DNA of 64,000 nt. It comes from Clostridia bacterium (lineage in GTDB: Bacteria > Bacillota > Clostridia > Christensenellales > Aristaeellaceae). Of the stretch, positions 42,287 to 50,442 are shown in pieces; within the stretch, counting starts at the first letter, position 1, and the number at the start of each line of letters is the position of its first letter. The position numbers were made by a program, and so were the translations under genes. The stretch is from positions 1 to 64,000 of the forward strand of contig JAFSOC010000011.1 of assembly GCA_017447185.1 (NCBI GenBank), in the 5' to 3' direction. A model generated the notes under the pieces. That model ran no database searches, had not been told where the DNA came from, and was given only the letters and a program-made list of their open reading frames with translations.

Positions 42287-43984
42287 TTATTTCTTTCCGC
42301 CCTGTCCCGGCTGCCAGTTTTCCGTCAGTGCATCCGTCCGGGTGGCGATCCAGTCCTTCAGGTAAGCCACGGATTCTTCAAAATTACTTCCGCTTTCCTC
42401 AGCCACGCCCCGTATTTTGTTTCCTTTCCAGCGCAGCTCATTCATCCCCGCGGATGCGGCGATCTCCGCCCGGTAGGCGTCGATGGATTTCATCGTGCTG
42501 CCTTCCGGCGCTTCCCGCCGTCCCAGCAGGATTTCTGCCGCCGGCAGGATCTGTTCGTCATATACCTGCCGCGTCAGCTTCTGCATATCCTCATGCCGCA
42601 GCAGCCAGTGCCACAGGTACCGTGTATGCCCCAGCCGGGTATAGACATAGTCCACCTTGTCCGCCTTTCGCAGACCGTTGGACTTGTTTCCGTAGGTCAG
42701 GTCGTAATCCCAGCCGGGCCCGGCATACAGCAGCGGATCCACGCTGTCCGAATCCTTGTACATGAAACGGCTCGCCGCCCATACGTCCAGGTTGCTGCAG
42801 AATTCCTCCACACAGATCACCCGCGCGAAGGAAAGCATATCGATGTAATCCGCGTAATATTTTCCGGTCTGTTTGCTGATGCCGTCTTTTTCCATCGCCG
42901 CGTTATGAAAATCGTCCACCAGAGCGGAAATGTATTCAACCCCCTGCTTCCCCGTATGGTTCGGTTCCTTGATTGTGACGCACATCAGGCCGTCCGTCAC
43001 AAACCCGGAATATTCCTCGTCGTCCTGGAAATAGATGGGTTTCTCAATCTCCAGCAGGTAACCGCCGGTAATGTCCTCCGGTTCCTCTTTCACCCCGTAC
43101 CATTTTGTCACCAGTACCGCTTTGCCCCGTCCGTGCCGGAACGGCGCCTTGTCGTAGGCTTCCTTTCCGTTCACTTCTTCGTAGGCTTCCTCCAGGTCGC
43201 GGATCTCCAGCCGGTTTTTCTTCAGCTGGATTTTCTCCGACAGCAGGTACAGGCCGTTGTAGTTTCCGTTCAGATATACGTCTGCCGGATGGCAGTCCGG
43301 TGTGGACGTAAGTCCGATCTCCCGGCAGAGATCCATGGTGATCTGGTTGCGCAGCAGGGAAATGTCATACCAGTTTGCCAGCAGGATCCAGGTCTTGTTC
43401 TTCCCCATGCCCTCCAGGTTCACCTTGTTCTCTGTCTTGAAGACAAAGGGCTTTTTCGGCGCGTTGGAGGAGGAATTCCCGCGGGCCTTGAAGGTGGTCA
43501 GCTTCTCTGCTGCCTCCAGGCTGCCGTCCCTCCGGATCATGATCATGTCCGCCGGCTGTTTGATATCCGTTTTCGGCATCTTCAGGTCGCTGTCCGCCAC
43601 GTTGAAAAACAGCACGGGAATCTCCGATCCCTGCATCACCGTCACGGTTTCCGTCGTCTTCGCTCCGCTCAGGGAGAAGGTCACGCTCTTCCCCACATAG
43701 GCGGAAACGGGCAGCGTCGCTCCGTTTTCGTACGTGGTTCCATCCCAGATCAGCGGCGTTTCCTTATCGGTCCGGATCACCGGATCCTGTCCCTTGAAGG
43801 CGCCGGGCAGGTACAGTACATACTGGTGCTTCCCCTTGTCCTCCGGTTGAACAAAAACCTCCCGGCCGTCCGCTGTCCAGAAGAACTGTACTTTCGGCGC
43901 CGATGCCGCCGTCGCGCTTCCGGCCAGGACCAGCAGCAGTCCCAGGAAGATTCCGGCCGCAATCAATCGTATCCTGCTTTTCAT
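42287..43984 (-). CDS. Secreted CotH kinase family protein
   Basis: A 565-residue protein with a signal peptide (about 1-27), a beta-rich N-terminal domain (30-115) and a CotH kinase domain (about 125-500). ARGNSS, the KPFVFKTENKVNLEG strand, LLRNQITMDL and the catalytic GPGWDYDLTYGN are present. CotH is an atypical protein kinase of spore coats; other bacteria use relatives in cellulosomes or on the surface. AAAGGAACCTGTGGA precedes the ATG. It lies between the LRR and NAGPA genes on the same strand. Confidence 0.93.
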   Translation of the reverse strand: MKSRIRLIAAGIFLGLLLVLAGSATAASAPKVQFFWTADGREVFVQPEDKGKHQYVLYLPGAFKGQDPVIRTDKETPLIWDGTTYENGATLPVSAYVGKSVTFSLSGAKTTETVTVMQGSEIPVLFFNVADSDLKMPKTDIKQPADMIMIRRDGSLEAAEKLTTFKARGNSSSNAPKKPFVFKTENKVNLEGMGKNKTWILLANWYDISLLRNQITMDLCREIGLTSTPDCHPADVYLNGNYNGLYLLSEKIQLKKNRLEIRDLEEAYEEVNGKEAYDKAPFRHGRGKAVLVTKWYGVKEEPEDITGGYLLEIEKPIYFQDDEEYSGFVTDGLMCVTIKEPNHTGKQGVEYISALVDDFHNAAMEKDGISKQTGKYYADYIDMLSFARVICVEEFCSNLDVWAASRFMYKDSDSVDPLLYAGPGWDYDLTYGNKSNGLRKADKVDYVYTRLGHTRYLWHWLLRHEDMQKLTRQVYDEQILPAAEILLGRREAPEGSTMKSIDAYRAEIAASAGMNELRWKGNKIRGVAEESGSNFEESVAYLKDWIATRTDALTENWQPGQGGKK

Positions 43985-44020
43985 TCCACAGGTTCCTTTC
44001 CTTCTTTTCCGCCCGCCGCC

Positions 44021-44902
44021 TTATTCGGAGAACGGCACATAGACCCCCGTCCGGAAAAATTCGTGCAGCTCCTTGTAATGGCTGTGTTTCCGCCATCCGC
44101 CTTCCGTCGGGTTGTCCACCGTCACAAACTTGCAGTTCGGATGCAGCTGCTTCATGGTCCGTTTCTGCTCCGCCTTGATCCGGTTCATCAGCCCCCACCA
44201 GACCCTCTCCAGGTTCGGCAGCTCATAGATCGGGGAAAGATCCCGCACTTCCGTGCACCGGGTCAGATTCAGGTCCCGCAGTTTCGTCAGTCCGCTCAGG
44301 GGCGTCAGGTCCGTGATCCTGGAGCTGAACAGCTCCAGGTAAACCAGGTTCGGACAGTTGGCAATGGGGCTGATGTCCAGCAGCCGCCCGTAGTTGGGAC
44401 TCAGGATCAGCACCTCCAGCTCCGGCATCCAGTTCAGGAAATCGATGTTTTCGATATAGTTATGTCCCAGGTCCAGCGCCTTCAGCTTTGTGCACATCCG
44501 GATGGGCTCCAGGTCTTCTGTATTATGCCGTTCATCATCCTTCATCTTCCCGGCCAGGTGCAGGGTGGAAAACGCCGTCCGGTCCGTCCGGATAATATGC
44601 GGCCCGATCTGCAGTGTAAATCCGAAGAAAATATCCGGGTAGTACCTGTCAAACAGCCATTCCATGTCCGCCGTCTCCAGCGGGGAGTCGTACAGGAGGA
44701 CTTCCTTCAGGCCCGGCAGCTGATCCACCGCTTCTGCCAGTGCCTTCACATCTGTCACCCGGATCCCTGCGGCATCCAGGTCAAGAATCTCCGTTCCCGG
44801 GGAAATGGAAAGCGTTTCATATGTGATTTCCTGCTCTGCAATCCCTGCGGAAAAGCCCGCCAGCAATACCAGGATTGTCAGCATCAGCAGCAAGCGCTTC
44901 AT
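44021..44902 (-). CDS. Secreted leucine-rich repeat protein
   Basis: A 293-residue exported protein with a signal peptide (MKRLLLMLTILVLLAGFSAG). From about 130 there are four or five LRR units (LKALDLGHNYIENIDFL, LEVLILSPN, LVYLELFSSRITDL, LRDLNLTRC, LERVWWG). It probably binds a protein or glycan outside the cell. The ATG after GGAGGTTGACG is used; a TTG two codons earlier overlaps the ribosome site. It is first in the LRR-CotH-NAGPA run. Confidence 0.88.
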   Translation of the reverse strand: MKRLLLMLTILVLLAGFSAGIAEQEITYETLSISPGTEILDLDAAGIRVTDVKALAEAVDQLPGLKEVLLYDSPLETADMEWLFDRYYPDIFFGFTLQIGPHIIRTDRTAFSTLHLAGKMKDDERHNTEDLEPIRMCTKLKALDLGHNYIENIDFLNWMPELEVLILSPNYGRLLDISPIANCPNLVYLELFSSRITDLTPLSGLTKLRDLNLTRCTEVRDLSPIYELPNLERVWWGLMNRIKAEQKRTMKQLHPNCKFVTVDNPTEGGWRKHSHYKELHEFFRTGVYVPFSE

Positions 44903-44943
44903 CGTCAACCTCCGTATGGTTTATATGAGTTTTCTAATATTTT

Positions 44944-44973
44944 ATTATACAAAACACACCGGCTCCTGTGCAA
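44944..44973 (-). promoter_or_regulatory. Promoter of the LRR-CotH-NAGPA cluster
   Basis: TTGCAC (44973-44968) and TATAAT (44949-44944) on the minus strand are separated by 18 bases, 42 bases before the LRR start. Confidence 0.75.
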
Positions 44974-44994
44974 GTATCTGTGGGTTTTTCATAC

Positions 44995-45024
44995 TTGCGC
45001 CGGAGATGCCGCAGCGGGTATAAT
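44995..45024 (+). promoter_or_regulatory. Promoter of the polysaccharide deacetylase gene
   Basis: TTGCGC and TATAAT are separated by 18 bases, divergent from the LRR-cluster promoter and 32 bases before the deacetylase start. Confidence 0.75.
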
Positions 45025-45055
45025 ACTCTGCGGGAAAAGCAGGGAGGGATCTCGC

Positions 45056-45820
45056 ATGAAACACTCTGTCCGGGCGGCACTGAAAAGTCTGGCACTGTTG
45101 CTGTGCCTGGCGCTTTTCCTGTCCTCCGCCGTGGCGGAGCAGCCGGAGGAGGATCTTCTTTCCACCTTCATTGTCCGGCACGGCAGCCGCACCTCCCCGA
45201 AAATCGCCATCACCATGGACGATATCTATGAACATGAATACGCCTGGAAGGCCGTGGAGCTCTGCCGGCAGTACGGTATCACCATGACCTTCTTCCCCAT
45301 CGGCATCAATATCAAGGAAGAGGATGGAGACCGCTGGCGGGACCTGGTCGATTCCGGCTGTGAAATCGGAAGTCATTCCTTTAACCACGGGTATTTCTAC
45401 GGCATTTCCGAGCATGCGGCCCTGGCCCGCCTCGGTCGCTTCCAGCAGTTCCTGGACAAAGCCCTGGGATATCATTACCAGGTCCGCTGGTTCCGTCCCC
45501 CCTACGGCCGGATCAAGAGCAAGCAGGATAACGGCTCCGCCATGGCCCGGGTCATTCGTTCCTTCGGCTTCAGCAACCTCCTCCTGTGGGACGTCAGCGA
45601 AACGGATGCGAAGAAAGCGTTTAAAAACGTTCAGAATGGCAGCATTCTTCTCTTCCATGCCCGCCAGCGGGATTATGAATGCCTGGAGACACTGATTCCC
45701 CAGCTCCTGGAGGCCGGCTTTGAACCGGTCACCGTCAGCGCGCTTTTCGGCTTTGAACCGCCGGAAACGTCAGACGAACTGTATGTCTTTGACGCAGGTA
45801 ATTTCAGCAAACCGGAATAA
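45056..45820 (+). CDS. Polysaccharide deacetylase family protein (NodB/CE4)
   Basis: A 254-residue exported enzyme with a signal peptide (about 1-28). NodB motifs are IAITMDD (motif 1), HSFNH (motif 2, the two metal histidines) and RPPYG (motif 3), followed by LLWDVSETD and LLFHAR. It removes acetyl groups from peptidoglycan or another surface polysaccharide. GGGAGGGATCTCGC precedes the ATG. It is divergent from the LRR-CotH-NAGPA run and likely part of the same envelope theme. Confidence 0.93.
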   Translation: MKHSVRAALKSLALLLCLALFLSSAVAEQPEEDLLSTFIVRHGSRTSPKIAITMDDIYEHEYAWKAVELCRQYGITMTFFPIGINIKEEDGDRWRDLVDSGCEIGSHSFNHGYFYGISEHAALARLGRFQQFLDKALGYHYQVRWFRPPYGRIKSKQDNGSAMARVIRSFGFSNLLLWDVSETDAKKAFKNVQNGSILLFHARQRDYECLETLIPQLLEAGFEPVTVSALFGFEPPETSDELYVFDAGNFSKPE

Positions 45821-45841
45821 ACCGGAAAGCAGGATGCGCAT

Positions 45842-46330
45842 ATGAAAAACGACGAGAAAACGAATGTAATGCGGCTGCTAGAATCGAAAAAGATTCCCTA
45901 TACCGCCCATACCTATTCCCCGGATCCTTCCCTCTCCGGAGAAGAAATCGCCCGGATCCTGGGCGAGAATCCCTCCTTTGTATTCAAGACGCTGGTCACC
46001 TGCGGCAAAACCGGCCGGTACTATGTCTTTGTCATTCCGGTTGCCGCGGAACTGGACCTGAAAAAAGCTGCCAAAGCCGCCGGGGAAAAGGCTGTCGCCA
46101 TGATCCCGCAGAAGGAACTGCTTCCCCTCACCGGCTATGTCCATGGCGGCTGCTCCCCCGTAGGGATGAAAAAGCCCTTCCCCACCTTCCTGGATGCTTC
46201 CGCCGAAAAAGTGGAGCGGATCTTTGTCTCCGCCGGCCGGGTCGGGTTCCAGATGGAGGTTGCCCCAAAGGATTTGTTTTTTCTTGTTTCTTTCCGATAC
46301 GCGGATCTGGTCACCGATACCCCGGAATGA
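45842..46330 (+). CDS. ybaK: Cys-tRNA(Pro)/Cys-tRNA(Cys) deacylase YbaK
   Basis: A 162-residue editing domain protein. NPSFVFKTLVT contains the conserved catalytic lysine, and GYVHGGCSPVGMKK is the YbaK signature. It hydrolyses Cys-tRNA(Pro) made in error by prolyl-tRNA synthetase. GAAAGCAGGA precedes the ATG, 21 bases after the deacetylase stop. Confidence 0.94.
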   Translation: MKNDEKTNVMRLLESKKIPYTAHTYSPDPSLSGEEIARILGENPSFVFKTLVTCGKTGRYYVFVIPVAAELDLKKAAKAAGEKAVAMIPQKELLPLTGYVHGGCSPVGMKKPFPTFLDASAEKVERIFVSAGRVGFQMEVAPKDLFFLVSFRYADLVTDTPE

Positions 46331-46336
46331 TATAAT
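46331..46336 (+). promoter_or_regulatory. Probable -10 box for the YczE-like gene
   Basis: A perfect TATAAT directly after the ybaK stop, 39 bases before the TTG start. A weak TGGTCA stands 17 bases upstream. Confidence 0.5.
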
Positions 46337-46375
46337 ACGGGAAATTTTAACGTTCCGGAGAGGGGTGCAGGATCC

Positions 46376-47029
46376 TTGAGCAGGGGAAAGGTTGTCCGCC
46401 AGTGGCTGCAGATCGCTGCCGGCCTGCTGGTGTTCGCCCTCGGTGTGCACCTGACCATCTTCGCGAATATCGGCCTTGCGCCTTGGGACTGCCTCGGCAT
46501 GGGCATCGCGAAGCATACACCCCTGAACTACGGCGTCGCCATGACCCTCATAGCAGTCATCATCCTGGGAATCGACCTTTTGCTGAAGGAGCGGATCGGT
46601 TTCGGCACAGTGATCGACGCACTGCTCACCGGCAATTTTGTCCAGCTGTATAACGACCTGAATCCCCTTCCCCTGAATACGAACCTCTGGCTCGGCATCC
46701 TCATCATGCTTGCCGGGTTTGCCTTTATGGCCCTGGGGATGATGATCTACATGAAGGGAGAGCAGTGCTGCGGTCCCCGGGACTCTCTGCTGGTGGGCCT
46801 TGGCAAGCGGCTGCCCCGCTGGCCCATCGGCCTGGTGGAGATCCTGCTCTGGGCCGTCGTGCTGCTGGCCGGATGGCTCCTGGGCGGCCCGGTCGGCATC
46901 GGCACGCTGATCAGCACCTTCGGTGCCGGCCTGGTGATGCAGCTCGTATACAGTGCGCTGCATTTTGAACCCCGGAGCCTCCGGCACCGGGATATCGTGG
47001 AAATATGGAAAGTGCTGCGGGGCCGTTAA
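46376..47029 (+). CDS. YczE/YitT-like integral membrane protein
   Basis: A 217-residue membrane protein with about five hydrophobic helices. GVHLTIFANIGLAPWDCLGMGIA and GPRDSLLVGLGKRL match the YczE/YyaS/YitT group (DUF6198). Function is unknown; in Bacillus the yczE gene influences surfactant or peptide production. The likely start is TTG at 46376 after GGAGAGGGG, because no ATG is available in the right place. The terminator at 47011 follows. Confidence 0.87.
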   Translation: MSRGKVVRQWLQIAAGLLVFALGVHLTIFANIGLAPWDCLGMGIAKHTPLNYGVAMTLIAVIILGIDLLLKERIGFGTVIDALLTGNFVQLYNDLNPLPLNTNLWLGILIMLAGFAFMALGMMIYMKGEQCCGPRDSLLVGLGKRLPRWPIGLVEILLWAVVLLAGWLLGGPVGIGTLISTFGAGLVMQLVYSALHFEPRSLRHRDIVEIWKVLRGR

Positions 47030-47044
47030 CCCGCAGCACTTTTT
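47011..47044. terminator. Bidirectional intrinsic terminator
   Basis: A perfect 11-bp stem (47011-47021 with 47030-47040) is followed by TTTT on the plus strand and AAA-flanked on the other. It spans the stop of the YczE-like gene and abuts the stop of the convergent GNAT gene. Confidence 0.9.
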
Positions 47045-47511
47045 CACAGGATCTTTTCCATCCCGATCTTATAGGGCACAAGCCCCAGTTTTTCATAGAA
47101 CGCCATCACCCCGGGATTGCAGCTCCACACGTTCAGCGTCACGTTGTAGCATCCCTTTTCCCGGGCATAGTCCAGAATCCGCTCATACAGTGCCCGTCCG
47201 GCTCCCAGCCCGCGGGCGTTTTCATCCACGCAGATATCATCGATATACAGCGTATCGTGCTCTTCCATCAGCTGCCCGCCGGAATGCTGCAGGATGCAGA
47301 ATCCGTGGCCCAGCACCCGGCCGTTGCCATCCGTGCAGACGAAAACGGGCGTGGCCTCATCGGCGAGGATTCCCCGCAGTTCTTCGGCGTTATATTTGGT
47401 TGCCGGCCCTTTGAACAGGTCCGGCCGCCCCCGGTGGTGCACCATATCCACCTGGACCAGCAGGTCCAGGATCGCGGGGATATCCCCTGCTTCCGCACGC
47501 CGTACGTTCAT
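47044..47511 (-). CDS. GNAT family N-acetyltransferase
   Basis: A 155-residue GNAT. YIDDICVDENARGLGAGRALY is the acetyl-CoA region, and NPGVMAFYEKLGLVPY the C-terminal helix-strand part. Its substrate is unknown. It is 9 bases downstream of the stop of a secreted-protein gene on the same strand, but a shared function is not implied. Confidence 0.92.
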   Translation of the reverse strand: MNVRRAEAGDIPAILDLLVQVDMVHHRGRPDLFKGPATKYNAEELRGILADEATPVFVCTDGNGRVLGHGFCILQHSGGQLMEEHDTLYIDDICVDENARGLGAGRALYERILDYAREKGCYNVTLNVWSCNPGVMAFYEKLGLVPYKIGMEKIL

Positions 47512-47520
47512 CTTCCTGTC

Positions 47521-48330
47521 TCAGCCGTTGGCGGATTCGAACACGAGTCCGTTGCCCGCGTCTTCTTCCGTCAGATCCCGCCAGTACACACACTGGTCAT
47601 GCAGCGTAAAGATCGCGGATCCGTTGTCGTACGCGTTCTCCACCGGGGCATTCTCTTCCGTCTGGTAGGATTTGCAGCCGACAACGTTCAGGCTTTCGGT
47701 TTCCGGATCATACTGGCCCGCGTAATCCCAGTAGAGGATCACACCGTCCGTGCCGTACTTCACGATATTGACCTTATATCCGGTGTAAATATCCAGGCCG
47801 CTTTCACTTTCCACATTCTCCACGTCCCAGATAAAGCTGGCCTGGTACTGGGTTCCGTCTTCCTGGATATATTCCCAGTCGCCGGCAAACCAACCGATCT
47901 TTTCATAGATCCGGCCGGCACCCGCATCCTCTTCCAGGTCCTTCCAGACCAGGTATCCGTCATCATTCAGGCTGAAAACCGCCTGGATGTTTTCTTTTTC
48001 CAGGTTGCGGCTGATTTCGGCGCCTTCCTCATCCAGTACCCGGGAGTATTTTTCACCGAATCCTCCCTCCTGGGTCGCCAGTACCTTCTTTTCCGCGTCC
48101 CACACGCAGCTGTACTGCCACTGAATGGTCTCGTCGTCATTCCAGATCTGGACGCTGGCTTCTTCGCCGATGGGGAAAATCATAATATGGGACATGCCGC
48201 TTGCCCAGTCGCTGGAGAACATGGCGGTCATTTCAGGATTGTCTTCCACGTCCGCGTAGTCCTCCGCCAGCGCCGCTGTCAGGCTCAGCATCATTACCAG
48301 GGCAATCAGCATCGCAATCATTTTTTTCAT
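47521..48330 (-). CDS. Secreted hypothetical protein with internal repeats
   Basis: A 269-residue protein with a signal peptide (MKKMIAMLIALVMMLSLTAALA). The mature part is acidic and aromatic. Similar segments recur: DDGYLVWKDLEEDAGAG (about residue 123) and DQCVYWRDLTEEDAGNG (about 247), with DWEYIQEDGTQY and IQWQYSCVWDAEK also alike. This suggests two or three repeats of about 120 residues of a beta-rich fold. Function unknown. GGAGGCGTAC precedes the ATG. Confidence 0.75.
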   Translation of the reverse strand: MKKMIAMLIALVMMLSLTAALAEDYADVEDNPEMTAMFSSDWASGMSHIMIFPIGEEASVQIWNDDETIQWQYSCVWDAEKKVLATQEGGFGEKYSRVLDEEGAEISRNLEKENIQAVFSLNDDGYLVWKDLEEDAGAGRIYEKIGWFAGDWEYIQEDGTQYQASFIWDVENVESESGLDIYTGYKVNIVKYGTDGVILYWDYAGQYDPETESLNVVGCKSYQTEENAPVENAYDNGSAIFTLHDQCVYWRDLTEEDAGNGLVFESANG

Positions 48331-48358
48331 CGTTTGTACGCCTCCTTACATGCCTTGT

Positions 48359-48389
48359 ATTGTACACCCCGTTCCCGGGTCTCTGTCAA
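48359..48389 (-). promoter_or_regulatory. Promoter of the secreted repeat protein gene
   Basis: On the minus strand, perfect TTGACA (48389-48384) and TACAAT (48364-48359) with a longish 19-base spacer, 28 bases before the ATG. Confidence 0.65.
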
Positions 48390-48419
48390 GTTAACGCGCC
48401 GGCGTCCCGTTTTCTTCCC

Positions 48420-48448
48420 TTGACGGTTCCCGGTCTTTCTTTTATAAT
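48420..48448 (+). promoter_or_regulatory. Promoter of the esterase gene
   Basis: TTGACG and TATAAT are separated by exactly 17 bases, 49 bases before the ATG at 48497; divergent from the promoter at 48389. Confidence 0.85.
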
Positions 48449-48496
48449 TTGTACGGACAAAAACACCAATTTGATAAAATCAGCAGGGAGGGTCTT

Positions 48497-49576
48497 ATGA
48501 TGAATGATCGGCAGCCGCTGGATGTTTCCGTTTCCTTTGATCCCTACGCCGGGGAGCCGAATCGCGACGGAGAGCAGTTTGCCCGGGTGACACCGGAGGG
48601 CAAAGTGCATTTCAGGATCATCGCGAAGGATGCCCGTGAGGTGGTTGTGGACCGTTTCGATACGCTCTTCCCCCTTGAATCCGTGGGAGACGGTGCCTGG
48701 GAGGGCACCTTCGACATGGGCACCGGTTTCCTTTATTTCTTCCTGAAGGTGGACGGCGCGGATGTCCTCTGCCCCTATCTGCCCATTGGCTACGGCTGCT
48801 GCCGGCCCATGAACTTTGTGGATGTCCCCGTGCCGGATATGGCCGGCTGGGACAATCTGGAAGGCATTCCCCACGGTGCGGTGGCCCGTCACTATTATCC
48901 CTCCTCTGTCACCGGCAAGCATGAAATCTGCCTGGTCTGGACCCCGCCGGCCTGGGATCCCGCCAAAGCGTATCCCGTGCTCTATCTGCAGCATGGCTAT
49001 GGCGAAAACGAAACCGGCTGGATCTATCAGGGCCACGCAGGCCGCATTGCTGACCGTCTCCTGGCGGACGGCGCCATGAAGGAAATGATCATCGTCATGG
49101 GCAACGGCATGGTGCGGAAAACCGGCGATCCCTCCGACCGCATGCTCTTCCCCCGCATTGTTGTGGAGGACCTGATTCCCTACATTGAATCCCGTTACAA
49201 CGTCCTGAAGGATAAATGGAACCGGGCAATGGCCGGCCTTTCCATGGGCAGCTTCCAGACCAGCATCACCACGCTTACCCATCCGGATCTCTTCGGTTAT
49301 GCCGGTCTCTTCAGCGGCTTCATGCGCGCCCCCTGGCCCTCCGACGATGCCCAGGCCCATATGGCCCTTGCCGAGAAGAAGGATGCATTCAACCAGGCCT
49401 TCAAAGTCTTCTACCGCGCCATGGGCACGGAAGACCAGTATTTCAATGCCTTTGAGGCGGACGACGCCTGGCTGGAAGGGCGCGGCCTGAACATTACACG
49501 CGAAACCTTCCCCGGCGGCCACGACTGGACCGTCTGGCGCCGCTGCATCCGCTCCTTCCTCCCCCGTCTTTTCTGA
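48497..49576 (+). CDS. Esterase family alpha/beta hydrolase (feruloyl esterase/CE1-like)
   Basis: A 359-residue enzyme. Residues 1-110 form an N-terminal beta-sandwich like those in CE1/Fes-type esterases, and 130-359 an esterase-D type hydrolase. VLYLQHGYGENETGW is the oxyanion strand, AGLSMGS the nucleophile elbow and FPGGHDWTVWR the base histidine. Such two-domain enzymes often release ferulate or acetate from xylan. No signal peptide, so it acts inside, like the GH10 xylanase. GGGAGGGTCTT precedes the ATG. Confidence 0.88.
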   Translation: MMNDRQPLDVSVSFDPYAGEPNRDGEQFARVTPEGKVHFRIIAKDAREVVVDRFDTLFPLESVGDGAWEGTFDMGTGFLYFFLKVDGADVLCPYLPIGYGCCRPMNFVDVPVPDMAGWDNLEGIPHGAVARHYYPSSVTGKHEICLVWTPPAWDPAKAYPVLYLQHGYGENETGWIYQGHAGRIADRLLADGAMKEMIIVMGNGMVRKTGDPSDRMLFPRIVVEDLIPYIESRYNVLKDKWNRAMAGLSMGSFQTSITTLTHPDLFGYAGLFSGFMRAPWPSDDAQAHMALAEKKDAFNQAFKVFYRAMGTEDQYFNAFEADDAWLEGRGLNITRETFPGGHDWTVWRRCIRSFLPRLF

Positions 49577-49587
49577 CCGGATTCCAC

Positions 49588-49615
49588 AAATGGGCAGCCG
49601 TCGCTGCCCATTTTT
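49588..49615. terminator. Intrinsic terminator after the esterase gene
   Basis: A perfect 11-bp stem (49588-49598 with 49603-49613) and a four-base loop, with a run of five T on the plus strand. Confidence 0.9.
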
Positions 49616-49711
49616 CGTTGCCTTTTTTCCGATCCTGCTGGACACATGGAAACACGGAGTGATATGATGGAACCGGAAACCGATGCAGAATACCGGAAGG
49701 AATCGGAATAA

Positions 49712-50428
49712 ATGGATATCTATCCCGCGCTGTTGCTCTTTACCTTTATCATCATCGTCTATTGGATCATCGTTGAGCTGTTTACCTTTTTCTTTCACCT
49801 CACAGGGCTGACTGCCGACCGGTCGCGCTTCCAGGTCATCTCCCTGCTGACCGGCACCGGCTTTACCACCCGGGAAAGCGAGCTCGTCCTATCCACCCGC
49901 CGCCGCCGGCGGCTCGCAAGGGTGACCATGCTCTTCGGATACGTGTTCAACATCACCATTGTGTCCGCGTTCATCAACGTATTCCTGTCCATAAAGAGCT
50001 CCCAGGTCAGCCATCAGTTCCTCGGTTTCCTGATTCCGCTGAGCGCCGTCGCCCTGATTTTCATTGTCATGCGCGTACCGAAAATCCGCGCCCGGATCGA
50101 CAATTTCCTTCACCGCCTGGCGGACCGGTTCTTTGACCGGACAGAATCCTTCAACGCAGTCCTGCTGGTGGACAATATCGGCACCGAATCCATTGCCCAG
50201 GTGAAACTCCGCCATATTCCGGATGAATATAAAGGCCGCACCCTGGCCGAAACCGGCCTCCGCGCGGAGACCGGGATCCTGGTGATGCTGGTGGAGCGCA
50301 AGGGCCAAAAGCCGGCAGCCCCTCACGCAAGTACCGTATTCGAAGTCGGCGACAATCTGACCGTCTTCGGGAATTATAAAACGATCTGCAAATCCTTCCA
50401 CGCACGGGAGTATATCACGGATGACTGA
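49712..50428 (+). CDS. Membrane protein with a TrkA C-terminal (RCK_C) domain
   Basis: A 238-residue protein. Two membrane segments (about 5-28 and 72-115) flank a polar loop with LLTGTGFTTRESELVLSTRRRRR. The C-terminal 80 residues form a TrkA-C/RCK_C domain (GRTLAETGLRAETGILVMLVER). RCK_C domains bind nucleotides such as c-di-AMP in potassium transport, so ion homeostasis is plausible. There is no pore loop of its own. AAGGAATCGGAATAA precedes the ATG. Confidence 0.85.
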   Translation: MDIYPALLLFTFIIIVYWIIVELFTFFFHLTGLTADRSRFQVISLLTGTGFTTRESELVLSTRRRRRLARVTMLFGYVFNITIVSAFINVFLSIKSSQVSHQFLGFLIPLSAVALIFIVMRVPKIRARIDNFLHRLADRFFDRTESFNAVLLVDNIGTESIAQVKLRHIPDEYKGRTLAETGLRAETGILVMLVERKGQKPAAPHASTVFEVGDNLTVFGNYKTICKSFHAREYITDD

Positions 50429-50442
50429 TCCGGTTTCCCGGA

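Noticed and set aside
42593-45055. A very long plus-strand frame running through the CotH and LRR region into the deacetylase gene
   Set aside because: It is antisense to CotH, NAGPA-neighbouring and LRR genes with clear domains. Only the last 254 codons after the ATG at 45056 are real; the rest reflects few stop codons in GC-rich antisense sequence.
49664-49711. A 15-codon ORF just before the TrkA-C gene
   Set aside because: Very short, and its end is used as the ribosome site region of the next gene; nothing supports a peptide product.
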